This document shows positions 12,672-20,613 of a stretch of DNA of 26,169 bases, in pieces (position 1 is the first letter of the stretch; every line of letters begins with the position of its first letter). The stretch covers positions 1 to 26,169 of the IMG/VR virus record IMGVR_UViG_3300007640_000195. The stretch is one strand, 5' to 3'. The position numbers and the translations under genes are program-made. The notes under the pieces were generated by a model, which had not been told where the DNA came from, did not search any database, and saw only the letters and a list, made by a program, of their open reading frames with translations. The DNA comes from a virus.

Positions 12672-14356
12672 ACGACAAAGACGAACTGCTTGAAGAGAAC
12701 TATACAGAGTTCCCAGGCGATCAAAACTACAACAATCGATCTGGTTTTGTAGGTGCTTTTGCTGCATTCTTCAAGAAGTTTCCAAAAATAGGGCAAAAGA
12801 AGAAAGGTCCTGGCAGACCTCCAAAGCTCCCTGAAGACCCGGAAGGAGATACCCAGTCAGTAGCGGGTGGAGACGTTTTTAACGCTGTAAATGACGCTGT
12901 AGGCGGCTACGGTCTTTCTGTGTCTCGATCTTCATACCGTTTGCCAGAACTAGAGCAAACTAGAAAGAGAAGATACAGGCAGTTTGAGAAGATGGATATG
13001 TTTCCTGAAATCAGTACTGCCTTTGATATTTATGCCGACGATGCCACCCAAGAAACCCTCAAAGGTGAGTCGTTTGAAATCAAAACTGAATCAGAGCTAG
13101 TAAAACGTGACATAGAAAATCTAATCGAGGTTACTGACCTTGATACCCTAATTTGGGATATTGTCAGAAACGTCGTTAAGTACGGTGATTGCTTCATAGA
13201 GAATATCGTAGATCTAAATAACAAAGATCTAGGAATCAGGAGACTAAAGGTTCTAAACCCAAACTACATTTATCGAGTAGAAAATAACTTTGGATACCTG
13301 CAAAAGTTCCTTCAAGAGATTCCTACAAAGGGAGGTCAGCAAGCAGAGTCAATTCCTTCTCTCCAAAAGGAAAGAGTTGTAGAACTTGCCAAGGACCAGA
13401 TAGTACACTTTAGACGCAGAACTTCAGACGTAAACTTTTATCCTTACGGCAAAAGTATTGCAGCACCCGCAATTAGAGCATGGGAAAACCTCCGATATAT
13501 GGAAGATGCCATGCTCATTTATCGTTTAGAGAGAGCCCCAGAAAGAAGAGTATTTTACATTGATGTTGGCAACTTGCCTACCACAAAGGTTGATAACTTC
13601 TTAGAAAAGGTAAAGGCAAGATTCAAGAAGCAACAAACCTATGACGCAAACACAGGAACAATCAACGAGCGTCACAATCCTCTAGCAGTAAATGAGGACT
13701 TCTTTGTCCCTATCAAGGGCGGACAAGGAACCAGAATCGATACTCTTCGTGGTGCTGAGAACCTAGGTGAAGTTGACGATGTTCGTTACTTCCGTGATAA
13801 GGTTCTAGCCGCTCTTAAAATACCAAAGGACTACATCGTAGAAAAGGATAAGTCTCCAGAAAGAAAGGCAAACCTTTCTCAGCTAGACGTTAAGTTCTCA
13901 AGAGCCGTCCATAGACTTCAGAAGGACATAGAGAAGGGTATCAATACTATTATAACCAGACACCTGCTACTTAGAGGCTACGATGAAATTAGCATCTCAA
14001 AAGTAAAGGTATCTCTTTGCTCACCTTCAGATATGCATGAAAAGCGTAAGCTGGAGTTGGATGAGTTTAAGCTGAGAATTGTACAAGGAATGAAAGGTCT
14101 ACAAATGTTCGATGACCAGTTCCTATACGAAAACTATTTCGGACTAACAAAGGCAGAAGTTGGCGATATGCGAAACAGAATGAAAGATCAAGCCCAACGA
14201 GATTCCGAAATCATGCAAGCATCCCAACCTCCAATGGATGCAGGAATGGGAGGGGGAATGGCTCCTGGGGCAGCACCCGAGGGTCAAGAGCTACAAGGTC
14301 AAGCTCCAGAAGAGCAAGCTCCAGGAGGAGAACCTGAACAACAACAACCTGCGTAA
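12656..14356 (+). CDS. portal protein (gp20-like)
   Basis: The 566-aa protein forms the dodecameric DNA gate at the head vertex. Recognisable T4-type portal segments include 'LEQTRKRRYRQFEKMDMFPE' then 'ISTAFDIYADDATQE', 'NVVKYGDCFIENI', 'SIAAPAIRAWENLRYMEDAM' then 'LIYRLERAPERRVFYIDVGN', and 'EDFFVPIKGG'. T4 gp20 has 524 aa. The C-terminal 60 residues are Gly/Met/Pro/Gln-rich and probably disordered. The start lies inside the last codons of the terminase gene, with AAGGAA about 8 nt upstream, so terminase and portal are translationally linked. Confidence 0.93.
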   Translation: MGSELNDKDELLEENYTEFPGDQNYNNRSGFVGAFAAFFKKFPKIGQKKKGPGRPPKLPEDPEGDTQSVAGGDVFNAVNDAVGGYGLSVSRSSYRLPELEQTRKRRYRQFEKMDMFPEISTAFDIYADDATQETLKGESFEIKTESELVKRDIENLIEVTDLDTLIWDIVRNVVKYGDCFIENIVDLNNKDLGIRRLKVLNPNYIYRVENNFGYLQKFLQEIPTKGGQQAESIPSLQKERVVELAKDQIVHFRRRTSDVNFYPYGKSIAAPAIRAWENLRYMEDAMLIYRLERAPERRVFYIDVGNLPTTKVDNFLEKVKARFKKQQTYDANTGTINERHNPLAVNEDFFVPIKGGQGTRIDTLRGAENLGEVDDVRYFRDKVLAALKIPKDYIVEKDKSPERKANLSQLDVKFSRAVHRLQKDIEKGINTIITRHLLLRGYDEISISKVKVSLCSPSDMHEKRKLELDEFKLRIVQGMKGLQMFDDQFLYENYFGLTKAEVGDMRNRMKDQAQRDSEIMQASQPPMDAGMGGGMAPGAAPEGQELQGQAPEEQAPGGEPEQQQPA

Positions 14357-14361
14357 AAATT
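14354..14361 (+). promoter_or_regulatory. late-promoter-like octamer before 14365
   Basis: TAAAAATT, then ACT and ATG. It has the same shape and spacing as TATAAATT-AGC-ATG at 2280 and CATAAATT-ATT-ATG at 17663. It overlaps the portal stop codon. Confidence 0.35.
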
Positions 14362-14364
14362 ACT

Positions 14365-16065
14365 ATGGATACAAAAGATATTTTCTTGAATCGTGATAGA
14401 TCCTTTATCAAGCTAACGGAGGCTGGGGACTATCTTGGTCGCGTTTTAAGAGAGAATCTAGTCATTTTTGATGTTGACTCATCAGATAACTCCGTAACTT
14501 ACCTGAGCGAAAGCCAAAAGTTGGTAAGCTGTGACTACTCTCTTAACGAAAACGGTAAAGTTATTATTGATGTAGTCGCCGTTGGTGAAGCATCTGACAT
14601 CTTTGATGACTCAAAAATTGATGCCCTTGTTTCTGAGGGTGTTTCTGAGTTTGTTAAAAACCTTTCAAACACCGAGTTTGACGAGGCAGACAAGAGCTTC
14701 GACTCAGTTCTCGATGCTTTCCGCATGAGAAACAGAATCAACGAAACTCGTTACGAACTTAACAACAAGCTATCAAGATTTACTGAGGATACTGTTGTCA
14801 GAGATACCACCGAGTTTGCCAAACTACATGAGCTAAAGGAAAAGATCGTTGAGTTTATGGACTCATCTTTCCAAGATCTTCACGAAAGTACCGATGTTGT
14901 TACAGCGGTAAGAATTGGCAATGCTATCCAAAAGACTACAAACGCTCCAAAGGAAGATTATGAGAGTATCGTAGGCAAGTCATTCACTGCCACTTCAAAC
15001 GACTCTACTGATCTTTACGAAATGGTTTGCCGTCAAGAGTTAATCAGCAGAGAGATCATGGAATCAAAGAAGAACTTCTCTGATATCTGGGCTTCTCACA
15101 CTGCAATGTCAGATCTAGCTTCATGCATTTTCTCAGACGAGGACACCATTCACAAGATGGTCATGGAAGCTATTCAGGAGATCCCTTATCTTGCCTTGGC
15201 GAGCAAGGGTAACATCTCTGACGCTCTAACTTCAATCTACGAGATCAACGGCACTGAGAACATTTCAAAGAAGAACATCAAGGAGTTCGTCTCTACTATC
15301 TTTGAAATTAAGAAGCCTGTTAAGACAAGAATTGTAGAAGGTCTCAACAGAAAGTACGGCATCAACATTAACAGCCTAAAGTTCGTTCCTTCTTTCGGTT
15401 CGCTAGCAGATCAGCACTCAGATCTCTTTGAATCTCTTTCAGAGCTAACTGATTCACCAGTCCTTGCAGAAACCTTTAAGGAGTTCTCAAACTTCATTAA
15501 GGGCAAGAAGGGTGTCGAAGTTCTTGAAGTAAATGACTTTATCCTAGAGTGTCTCTCCGAAGCTGGTATCGGCGTAGGTGGAGAAGAAGATTTTCTAACC
15601 GAAGCTTTCTCACTTCAAAACCTTAGCGAAGAAATCGTTGAGGAGGAAAAGAAGAAAAAGAAGGAAGAGGATAAGAAAAAGGAGGAAGAGGATAAGAAAA
15701 AGAAAGAAGACAAAAAAGAAGACGAGGACCTAGATCCTGTCGGAGAAGAAGACGAAGATGTCGATAACGACGGAGACGTTGATTCCTCAGACAAGTACCT
15801 CAAGAAGCGCAGAAAGGCTATTGGAAAAGCCATGAATGAAGCCGCTGAAGAGGAAGAGGTAGAGCAGCAAGAAGAAGAGGCTGCCGAAGAGGAGGATGTT
15901 CAAGACAGCGAAGAAGATGCTCCAATGGAAGAGCCTGTAGATGACGAAAAGCTCAAGTCCATGGTATCTGAGTTCGTAGATGCTCTTGAAGGTCTAGATC
16001 TCGATAAAATGAAAGACGCTGTTACTGAAGAAGAGGATGCCGAAGCTTCTGAAGAAGAACGCTAA
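14365..16065 (+). CDS. acidic prohead scaffold-like protein with dockerin-like Ca loop
   Basis: The 566-aa protein directly follows the portal, where T4 encodes prohead core proteins (gp67, gp68, gp22). The first 410 residues are mostly helical. The rest is Glu/Lys/Asp low-complexity sequence, typical of scaffold. One 12-residue calcium-loop motif, DVDNDGDVDSSD (465-476), followed by 'KYLKKRRKAI', looks like a dockerin or EF-hand repeat. Several L-x-E/(A,S) sites (after Glu19, 49, 399, 413) fit the T4 gp21 protease consensus, as expected for a core protein digested during maturation. No protease domain is visible. Scaffold function is inferred from position and composition. Confidence 0.65.
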   Translation: MDTKDIFLNRDRSFIKLTEAGDYLGRVLRENLVIFDVDSSDNSVTYLSESQKLVSCDYSLNENGKVIIDVVAVGEASDIFDDSKIDALVSEGVSEFVKNLSNTEFDEADKSFDSVLDAFRMRNRINETRYELNNKLSRFTEDTVVRDTTEFAKLHELKEKIVEFMDSSFQDLHESTDVVTAVRIGNAIQKTTNAPKEDYESIVGKSFTATSNDSTDLYEMVCRQELISREIMESKKNFSDIWASHTAMSDLASCIFSDEDTIHKMVMEAIQEIPYLALASKGNISDALTSIYEINGTENISKKNIKEFVSTIFEIKKPVKTRIVEGLNRKYGININSLKFVPSFGSLADQHSDLFESLSELTDSPVLAETFKEFSNFIKGKKGVEVLEVNDFILECLSEAGIGVGGEEDFLTEAFSLQNLSEEIVEEEKKKKKEEDKKKEEEDKKKKEDKKEDEDLDPVGEEDEDVDNDGDVDSSDKYLKKRRKAIGKAMNEAAEEEEVEQQEEEAAEEEDVQDSEEDAPMEEPVDDEKLKSMVSEFVDALEGLDLDKMKDAVTEEEDAEASEEER

Positions 16066-16295
16066 CCGTCTATATCTTGATAGCCCTGTTTAAGTAGGCT
16101 AATATAAGTTTCAGTCAAATCTCTTTGAATCATGCCTAGCTGGTCGATAACATCGACCAGCTTTTTTATTGCCTTCCAATTAACCTCACTTTCCTCTCCG
16201 AGACTTTTTATCTCTGAAGAGAGGAAATCAAACTCGTCCTTCTGCGCTTGCGTAAGAAGAGTTATTTTTGTTTTGATTTCGTCGTCTGATAGCAT
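16062..16295 (-). CDS. small coiled-coil protein (77 aa)
   Basis: The product is helical and charged, with heptad-like Leu/Ile spacing, starting MLSDDEIKTKITLLTQAQKD. No family is recognised. It overlaps the UvsW-like helicase gene by 34 bp on the same strand and the end of the scaffold-like gene by 4 bp tail-to-tail. A GTAAATAA octamer stands 3 nt before its ATG. Its middle codons contain the plus-strand terminator at 16138-16167, so part of the protein ('KKLVDVIDQL') is encoded by a hairpin. It could be a small accessory of the helicase. Confidence 0.6.
   Translation of the reverse strand: MLSDDEIKTKITLLTQAQKDEFDFLSSEIKSLGEESEVNWKAIKKLVDVIDQLGMIQRDLTETYISLLKQGYQDIDG
16138..16167 (+). terminator. 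intrinsic terminator inside an antisense gene
   Basis: AGCTGGTCGAT and ATCGACCAGCT form a perfect 11-bp stem with an AAC loop, followed by further T (T-run 16162-16167). It ends the plus-strand terminase-portal-scaffold transcript 72 bp after the stop, and lies within the minus-strand gene 16062-16295. Confidence 0.9.
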
Positions 16296-17641
16296 ACTTT
16301 ATTTACCTTAAATCCTAGTTTCTTGTAAGACCTTAATCTCTTTTTTGCGTGAGTTCTAAGTATTGGCTTGTTGTCGTAGAAATCATAAATGAACACCTTG
16401 CTCTTGCTATCATGGATTCTAAGACTCCTTCCCATAGCTTGTATGGTGGCTATGTCTGATTTCAGTCCTCTGGCATTTATAAAGTGAGTGATCTCTGGGA
16501 TATCAATACCAGTCTGCATGATAACAGTGCCGATTAGTATCGATCCTCCTTTCTTAGTAAACTCTTTTATTGTTTTCTTTCTCTTGGAGATATCGTCCTT
16601 GCCTTGCAGAACTAAGGAGTCTGGAAGGATCTTAGAAAGTTCGTCGGCATGGGACAGGCTTTGAACTAGAATCAGAACCTTTCCACCAGAGTCGCAGGAC
16701 TTCTGAGCTATCTTTCTAATTACTTCGTTTCTTTTCTCTCCGTTTGTAATGTACTCCGAATAAATCTCTTGATAGGACTTATAGTAATCATCGTTATCTG
16801 GATCATCGCCCAGATCAAACATTGTGATCTCTGCTTGCGATAAGAACCCTTTGTCCACAAGTGTAGATACGTCTACTTCAGAAACAACGGGTCCTAGAAA
16901 CGATACTAGATTGAGAAGCTGGTATTCGTTGGTTGGAGGAGTAGCAGTAAACCCTATCCTAACCGATGCTTTTGGAAAGGACCTTGTGATTGCAGAGGTG
17001 ACTTTGCCCTTAGAGAACTCATGAACTTCGTCAAACAAAATAAAGTCACTCTCTTTGACGTGGGTGTCAAGAATCTTGTCCACACTTTGGGCAGTGCATA
17101 AAGTGATTGGTTTGATATCCACTCCATCGCCAAAACAAACTCCCACATCAAACCCCAAACCTTTTAGAGTCTCGTAGGTCTGGATGAGAAGCTGTTTGCG
17201 GGTAAAGAAGATTACTCCAGTCTTGTCCTTTAAAGAGGAAAGAATAGATGCCATTATGAATGTTTTTCCTGCTCCAGTAGGAGCCTTCACTATACAGCCT
17301 CTTTTCTCCAAGGCAAGCTCAACCAAGGCTTGCTGGTACTCTCTCAACTCAATACCTTCTAAGTCCTCTGTTTCCAGGACGGGCTTGTCTCTATTATCGT
17401 CCACCTCAAACTCTAGTCCAAGATGGTTTAAGTCCTTGTAAATACTGTGCCTTAGACCAGTACCAAAGTTACCCTGTTTGTCTACAAAAGACTTATCTCC
17501 CGCATCTCCTCTATATTTATACTGAGGAGTGTACTGGTATCCAGGTGGTCTTCGCGTGTATTTCTTGACCAACGCGGATATCAGCTTAGTATCACTAGTC
17601 TCAATTTTAGAGAAAATATTCCCTAGAATTATTTTAATCAC
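16262..17641 (-). CDS. uvsW: UvsW-like SF2 helicase
   Basis: The 459-aa protein is a superfamily 2 helicase. Walker A is 'APTGAGKT' (120-127), DEVH box Asp204-His207 in 'FILFDEVHEF', motif III 'GFTATPP', and the C-terminal RecA fold carries 'GIDIPEITHFINARG' and 'QAMGRSLRIH' (motif VI). The N-terminal 'PPGYQYTPQYKYRGDAGDKS' resembles the UvsW DNA-binding domain. T4 UvsW (about 500 aa) rewinds and branch-migrates DNA, unwinds R-loops and drives the switch to recombination-dependent replication. The start is GTG at 17641; TATAAT lies 5 nt upstream. The gap to the divergent gene at 17674 is only 32 bp. Confidence 0.88.
   Translation of the reverse strand: MIKIILGNIFSKIETSDTKLISALVKKYTRRPPGYQYTPQYKYRGDAGDKSFVDKQGNFGTGLRHSIYKDLNHLGLEFEVDDNRDKPVLETEDLEGIELREYQQALVELALEKRGCIVKAPTGAGKTFIMASILSSLKDKTGVIFFTRKQLLIQTYETLKGLGFDVGVCFGDGVDIKPITLCTAQSVDKILDTHVKESDFILFDEVHEFSKGKVTSAITRSFPKASVRIGFTATPPTNEYQLLNLVSFLGPVVSEVDVSTLVDKGFLSQAEITMFDLGDDPDNDDYYKSYQEIYSEYITNGEKRNEVIRKIAQKSCDSGGKVLILVQSLSHADELSKILPDSLVLQGKDDISKRKKTIKEFTKKGGSILIGTVIMQTGIDIPEITHFINARGLKSDIATIQAMGRSLRIHDSKSKVFIYDFYDNKPILRTHAKKRLRSYKKLGFKVNKVCYQTTKSKQK
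16299..16306 (-). promoter_or_regulatory. late-promoter-like octamer before 16295
   Basis: GTAAATAA on the minus strand, then AGT and ATG; seven of eight bases and all of the spacing equal the motif before the GH10 gene. Confidence 0.5.
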
Positions 17642-17662
17642 GAACTATTATAGTCGAGATAT

Positions 17663-17670
17663 CATAAATT
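17663..17670 (+). promoter_or_regulatory. late-promoter-like octamer before 17674
   Basis: CATAAATT, then ATT and ATG. It matches six of eight bases of TATAAATA and has the short spacing seen at other late-type starts. Confidence 0.5.
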
Positions 17671-17673
17671 ATT

Positions 17674-18390
17674 ATGGATAATGCACCTAACGAAATTGAA
17701 GCCAAGCTAGAGCGTCTGCTAAAAAACGTACCACAGATGGAGTGGGTAGAGATCAAGCTTCCTACTGGAGCAGATGTTAAAATCAGACCTCTAACCTTCA
17801 ATGACGAGAAGAACATCAAGACCGCTTTCACCTTGTCTCAGGACGAAAGCGAGCAAGTAATCAAGTACACCTTGAACGGATGTGTTGATGGAATAGATAT
17901 TGATTCTATGGCTATCGTAGACAAGGACTATATGCTCTACAAGATCAGAGAGATCTCATACGGAAGCACTTATCCTCTGGAAGGTAAATGCGAGAACTGC
18001 AAAGCCTCAAACACTCTAAGGCTACAGCTATCATCCTTGCCCGTCAACTACGCCCCAGAAGATCAAAATCATACGGTAACACTTCCAGACTCAAAAGTAC
18101 GAGCAACCTTTAGAATGCCTACCGTCAGCGAAGAGATCTTCATCGGCAGTCTAGAAAAGAGAATGGATAACCTTTCCAGATTCGTCGTAGACATTGATGG
18201 AGAAACCGATCAATCAGTAATCCACGCATTCCTGAGAAAGACCACCGTTAGAGATGTTGACGTTCTGCGGAAAGAGGTCTATAACTCTGAGCTAGGATTT
18301 GAGAAGGTTATTGTATACCGCTGCAAGGCGTGTGACAAAGAGAACAGAACTGTTCTAGCCATCAACGAGCATTTTTTCTCCGCGAGCTAA
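17674..18390 (+). CDS. gp26/PF12322-type tail protein, probable tail-assembly chaperone (G-like)
   Basis: The 238-aa protein has 'EIKLPTGADVKIRPLTFNDE' near the start and two Cys pairs, C106-x-x-C109 and C217-x-x-C220, that could form a zinc ribbon. This fits the PF12322 family, named for T4 base-plate hub proteins (T4 gp26, 208 aa). The last codons contain an in-phase slippery TTTTTTC (18372-18378) and a hairpin. A -1 shift would bypass the stop and join the next ORF, giving a 297-aa product. That layout is characteristic of G/GT tail-assembly chaperones that coat the tape measure. The family call is fairly firm; the chaperone role is inferred. Confidence 0.75.
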   Translation: MDNAPNEIEAKLERLLKNVPQMEWVEIKLPTGADVKIRPLTFNDEKNIKTAFTLSQDESEQVIKYTLNGCVDGIDIDSMAIVDKDYMLYKIREISYGSTYPLEGKCENCKASNTLRLQLSSLPVNYAPEDQNHTVTLPDSKVRATFRMPTVSEEIFIGSLEKRMDNLSRFVVDIDGETDQSVIHAFLRKTTVRDVDVLRKEVYNSELGFEKVIVYRCKACDKENRTVLAINEHFFSAS

Positions 18391-18419
18391 GAATGACCGT
18401 TTCAGAGGGTCTTCTTAGC
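18372..18419 (+). promoter_or_regulatory. programmed -1 ribosomal frameshift signal
   Basis: Slippery heptamer T-TTT-TTC (18372-18378) is in the correct phase for the upstream gene. Then come a 7-nt spacer (18379-18385) and a hairpin 18386-18419: GCTAAGAA pairs with TTCTTAGC (8 bp), a bulged T, then GACC with GGTC (4 bp) and a 9-nt loop. The stem contains the 0-frame stop codon and the ATG of the downstream ORF. After the shift, translation reads Leu-Arg-Glu-Leu-Arg straight into that ATG with no stop. Confidence 0.8.
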
Positions 18420-18566
18420 GAAAGCTACGCTCTGGTCCACCATGTAGGTTTTGATATGCAGTCGGTCGGGCAGATGTCCAGAATCGAGAGATACGCATAT
18501 TTAGATATGTTCAAAGCGGAAAAGGAAAGAGAAAAGGAAGCCATGGAAAAGATCACTAGTAAATAA
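18393..18566 (+). CDS. -1 frame extension / small tail chaperone ORF (57 aa)
   Basis: A 57-codon frame starts MTVSEGLLSESYALVHHVGF and ends in a Lys/Glu helix ('EREKEAMEKITSK'), with 'MSRIERYAYLDMFKAEKE' between. It begins 2 nt after the stop of the gp26-like gene and is in the -1 frame relative to it. It is most likely made as a C-terminal extension by frameshifting, as in lambda gpGT, and perhaps also alone by re-initiation. The short helical form fits the T part of tail-assembly chaperones. It has no family I can name. Confidence 0.7.
   Translation: MTVSEGLLSESYALVHHVGFDMQSVGQMSRIERYAYLDMFKAEKEREKEAMEKITSK
18559..18566 (+). promoter_or_regulatory. late-promoter-like octamer before 18573
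   Basis: GTAAATAA, overlapping the stop of the -1 ORF and ending 6 nt before the ATG at 18573. It matches the octamer before 16295 exactly, but the spacing is longer than at other sites. Confidence 0.4.
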
Positions 18567-18572
18567 TATGAC

Positions 18573-19553
18573 ATGGCTCAACTTAATAACGTAGATGTAG
18601 TTCCACGCTTCAATCGCCCAACCGTAGAAAACAAGGCGATGTTGGAGCTATTTTACATTAACAATGGATCATATACCGATCCTTACCAGATTTCCGCAGT
18701 ATACGTCTTTAGCGACACTACAGCCACAAGTGAAGAACTCACCTATGTCACCAACGGAAATCCAGAGCTATTAATAGACGGAAGCGCAACCTCAACCCGA
18801 TACGGTCTAGTTGCGTCTGCTTACGAAAATCAAGCACTATTCGTATTTAAAAACGATGCACCAGAGACCACTGACTCTTCGTTTAACGTAACGGGTTTTG
18901 ACGGTTCTATATCATCCCTTAGCGGGATCTATAAGGTAGGAACTGGACACTACGCTTGTGTTCTTGGTCCAGACGCTAGTTCTACAGACTCTAATGGTGG
19001 AGTCATCGCTAACGGAGCAAGTGCTGCTGGTAACTACTTCGATATCTGGACTGTAAAGAACTCAAACGGGGCTTCATATACAACCTATATCAACAGATTT
19101 TCCCTTTATCAGGATAAGATCTACGTTTCTACAGAGCCTCTAGGGATAACCGCTACCACGAAGCTAGTCAACAGCTACATCGAGTTGGACTCTAAGGTAA
19201 ACCTAACCTTCCAAAATATGTTTACCATTAATAATCGAAACCAAGATTTCTCATTCAAGAATAACTTTAGGGAGTCGATTATATCCGATGCAGCCCTCAA
19301 GATAACGAAACTGAACGATGAGCCTCACTTGTCTTCTCGTTATGTTGTACAAGAGTTTAGCTCAACAAGCTCTGTCCTGACCACAGATTCAGCAGACACA
19401 GTTCTCTACAACTGGGATACTGCTGCGCTCAAGACAACTGCGTCTTCTGATGTGAACTTTGGTCCGCCAACTGGAGTGTACGAAGTGCAACTCAAGATGA
19501 CCGTCTTGAACGAAACCATCTACAGTCCTAGATTCAAGGTTATTGTAAGGTAG
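18573..19553 (+). CDS. putative virion structural protein (326 aa)
   Basis: This is a Ser/Thr/Asn-rich, beta-type protein starting MAQLNNVDVVPRFNRP and ending 'VYEVQLKMTVLNETIY' then 'SPRFKVIVR', suggesting Ig-like or jelly-roll domains. No signal peptide or enzymatic motif is seen. Position between the gp26-like gene and the tail genes makes a tail or baseplate component likely. I do not recognise the specific family. Its 3' end overlaps the convergent primase gene by 14 bp, with no obvious terminator in between. Confidence 0.65.
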   Translation: MAQLNNVDVVPRFNRPTVENKAMLELFYINNGSYTDPYQISAVYVFSDTTATSEELTYVTNGNPELLIDGSATSTRYGLVASAYENQALFVFKNDAPETTDSSFNVTGFDGSISSLSGIYKVGTGHYACVLGPDASSTDSNGGVIANGASAAGNYFDIWTVKNSNGASYTTYINRFSLYQDKIYVSTEPLGITATTKLVNSYIELDSKVNLTFQNMFTINNRNQDFSFKNNFRESIISDAALKITKLNDEPHLSSRYVVQEFSSTSSVLTTDSADTVLYNWDTAALKTTASSDVNFGPPTGVYEVQLKMTVLNETIYSPRFKVIVR

Positions 19554-20613
19554 ACAGTTTAGCCATAGCAGACCAAGATCTGGAATAAGGTTCAAACCGC
19601 TTGTCAAAAAAGTATCGGATAACAGCCCTTTTCTTTGGATCGTCCAGGGTCTTCAACAAGTCTCCGAGATCTTTTCCGCCTGTCTTAGAGATTCTCTGTA
19701 TTCCTTCTCGGTCAAGAACGTAAACATTTGATAGCTGTTTCGCTATGGATTCTGCTGCTCGGATTCCGGGAGCATCGAGGTCTGGGAATACATACACCTT
19801 GGCATACTTGCTTAGTTCCTCCTTCAGGTCAGAACTCATGGAAGCCCCGTTTAGAGCGTAGAAGGAGAAGGGACCCAAGGAGTAGAAACAAGAGAGAGCG
19901 TCCAGACTTGATTCAGTCAAGACAGCAATCTTTTCTCCGGGGTTTATTCTTGTCACCTTGTCCAGAGAGCCGGAGACATCCGTGCCGAGATCCTCTAGAG
20001 CATACTTCTCGGAGAAGTTCAAATACTTCATGCCAAACTTACCAGTCATGTCCTTGGCAGAGAAGTTTGTGAACTCAGATCCTACATCTTGTGTAGGTAT
20101 AATCAATCTACCGTAAAACCTACCAGATGTAGCGTACATCATCCCCTCGTATGGGATTCCTCTGGAACGTAGCTCCATGCAACTCTTATACGCCAAAGGA
20201 TCAGTCACAATACTGGACACGTCTATTTCCTTGAGACCGTAGCCCTCTACAATCTTCTTGTGCAGACTGACCTGAGGCTTGACCTTAGCACTTCTTGCAT
20301 AGTCGCTATAGATCCCTTTCTGGCAAAGCCTCTCCATGTCACTGAGGATGTGACCTCTGATCTCTCCGAAGATCATCTTCTGGGCTTCTTTGTATCCGAT
20401 GCCCTCAAACGCTGCTACGAAGGATACAAAGTTCCCCTTTCTGCCGCTCACAAAGTCCTGCCAGAGACCAGTCTCCTTGTTGATGGAGAGCTTGAATTTG
20501 TAGTCATCAAAGAAGGGGGAGTTGACCATGAACTCATATTCAGTTTCCTTATAATCCTCAAATCTACCGTACAGGTAGTCTTTGATATACTCAGGAGGCA
20601 TCGAAATGTTCAT
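19540..20613 (-). CDS. DnaG-type TOPRIM primase (gp61-like) with cysteine-less zinc ribbon
   Basis: The 357-aa protein has the length of T4 primase gp61 (342 aa). The TOPRIM core is clear: 'AVLTESSLDAL' (catalytic Glu234), 'VYVFPDLDAPG' (Asp278, Asp280), and before it 'RFYGRLIIP', as in the DnaG RNA-polymerase domain. The N-terminal segment 31-63 aligns by pattern with the CHC2-type zinc ribbon, but Cys positions are replaced ('NSPFFDD' for NCPFCGD, 'WQDFVSG' for W-C-F-C-G). The protein would make RNA primers for lagging-strand synthesis with a replicative helicase encoded elsewhere. The first ATG overlaps the divergent nuclease start by 8 bp; Met5 (20601) is an alternative start. Confidence 0.85.
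   Translation of the reverse strand: MNISMPPEYIKDYLYGRFEDYKETEYEFMVNSPFFDDYKFKLSINKETGLWQDFVSGRKGNFVSFVAAFEGIGYKEAQKMIFGEIRGHILSDMERLCQKGIYSDYARSAKVKPQVSLHKKIVEGYGLKEIDVSSIVTDPLAYKSCMELRSRGIPYEGMMYATSGRFYGRLIIPTQDVGSEFTNFSAKDMTGKFGMKYLNFSEKYALEDLGTDVSGSLDKVTRINPGEKIAVLTESSLDALSCFYSLGPFSFYALNGASMSSDLKEELSKYAKVYVFPDLDAPGIRAAESIAKQLSNVYVLDREGIQRISKTGGKDLGDLLKTLDDPKKRAVIRYFFDKRFEPYSRSWSAMAKLSTLQ

Noticed and set aside
15615-15833. Ser/Phe-rich minus-strand frame
   Set aside because: Mirror image of the Glu/Lys low-complexity coding region of the scaffold-like gene.
17642-17673. Sigma-70 promoter for the UvsW-like gene
   Set aside because: TATAAT is present 5 nt before the GTG, but no -35-like hexamer lies 16-18 nt upstream.
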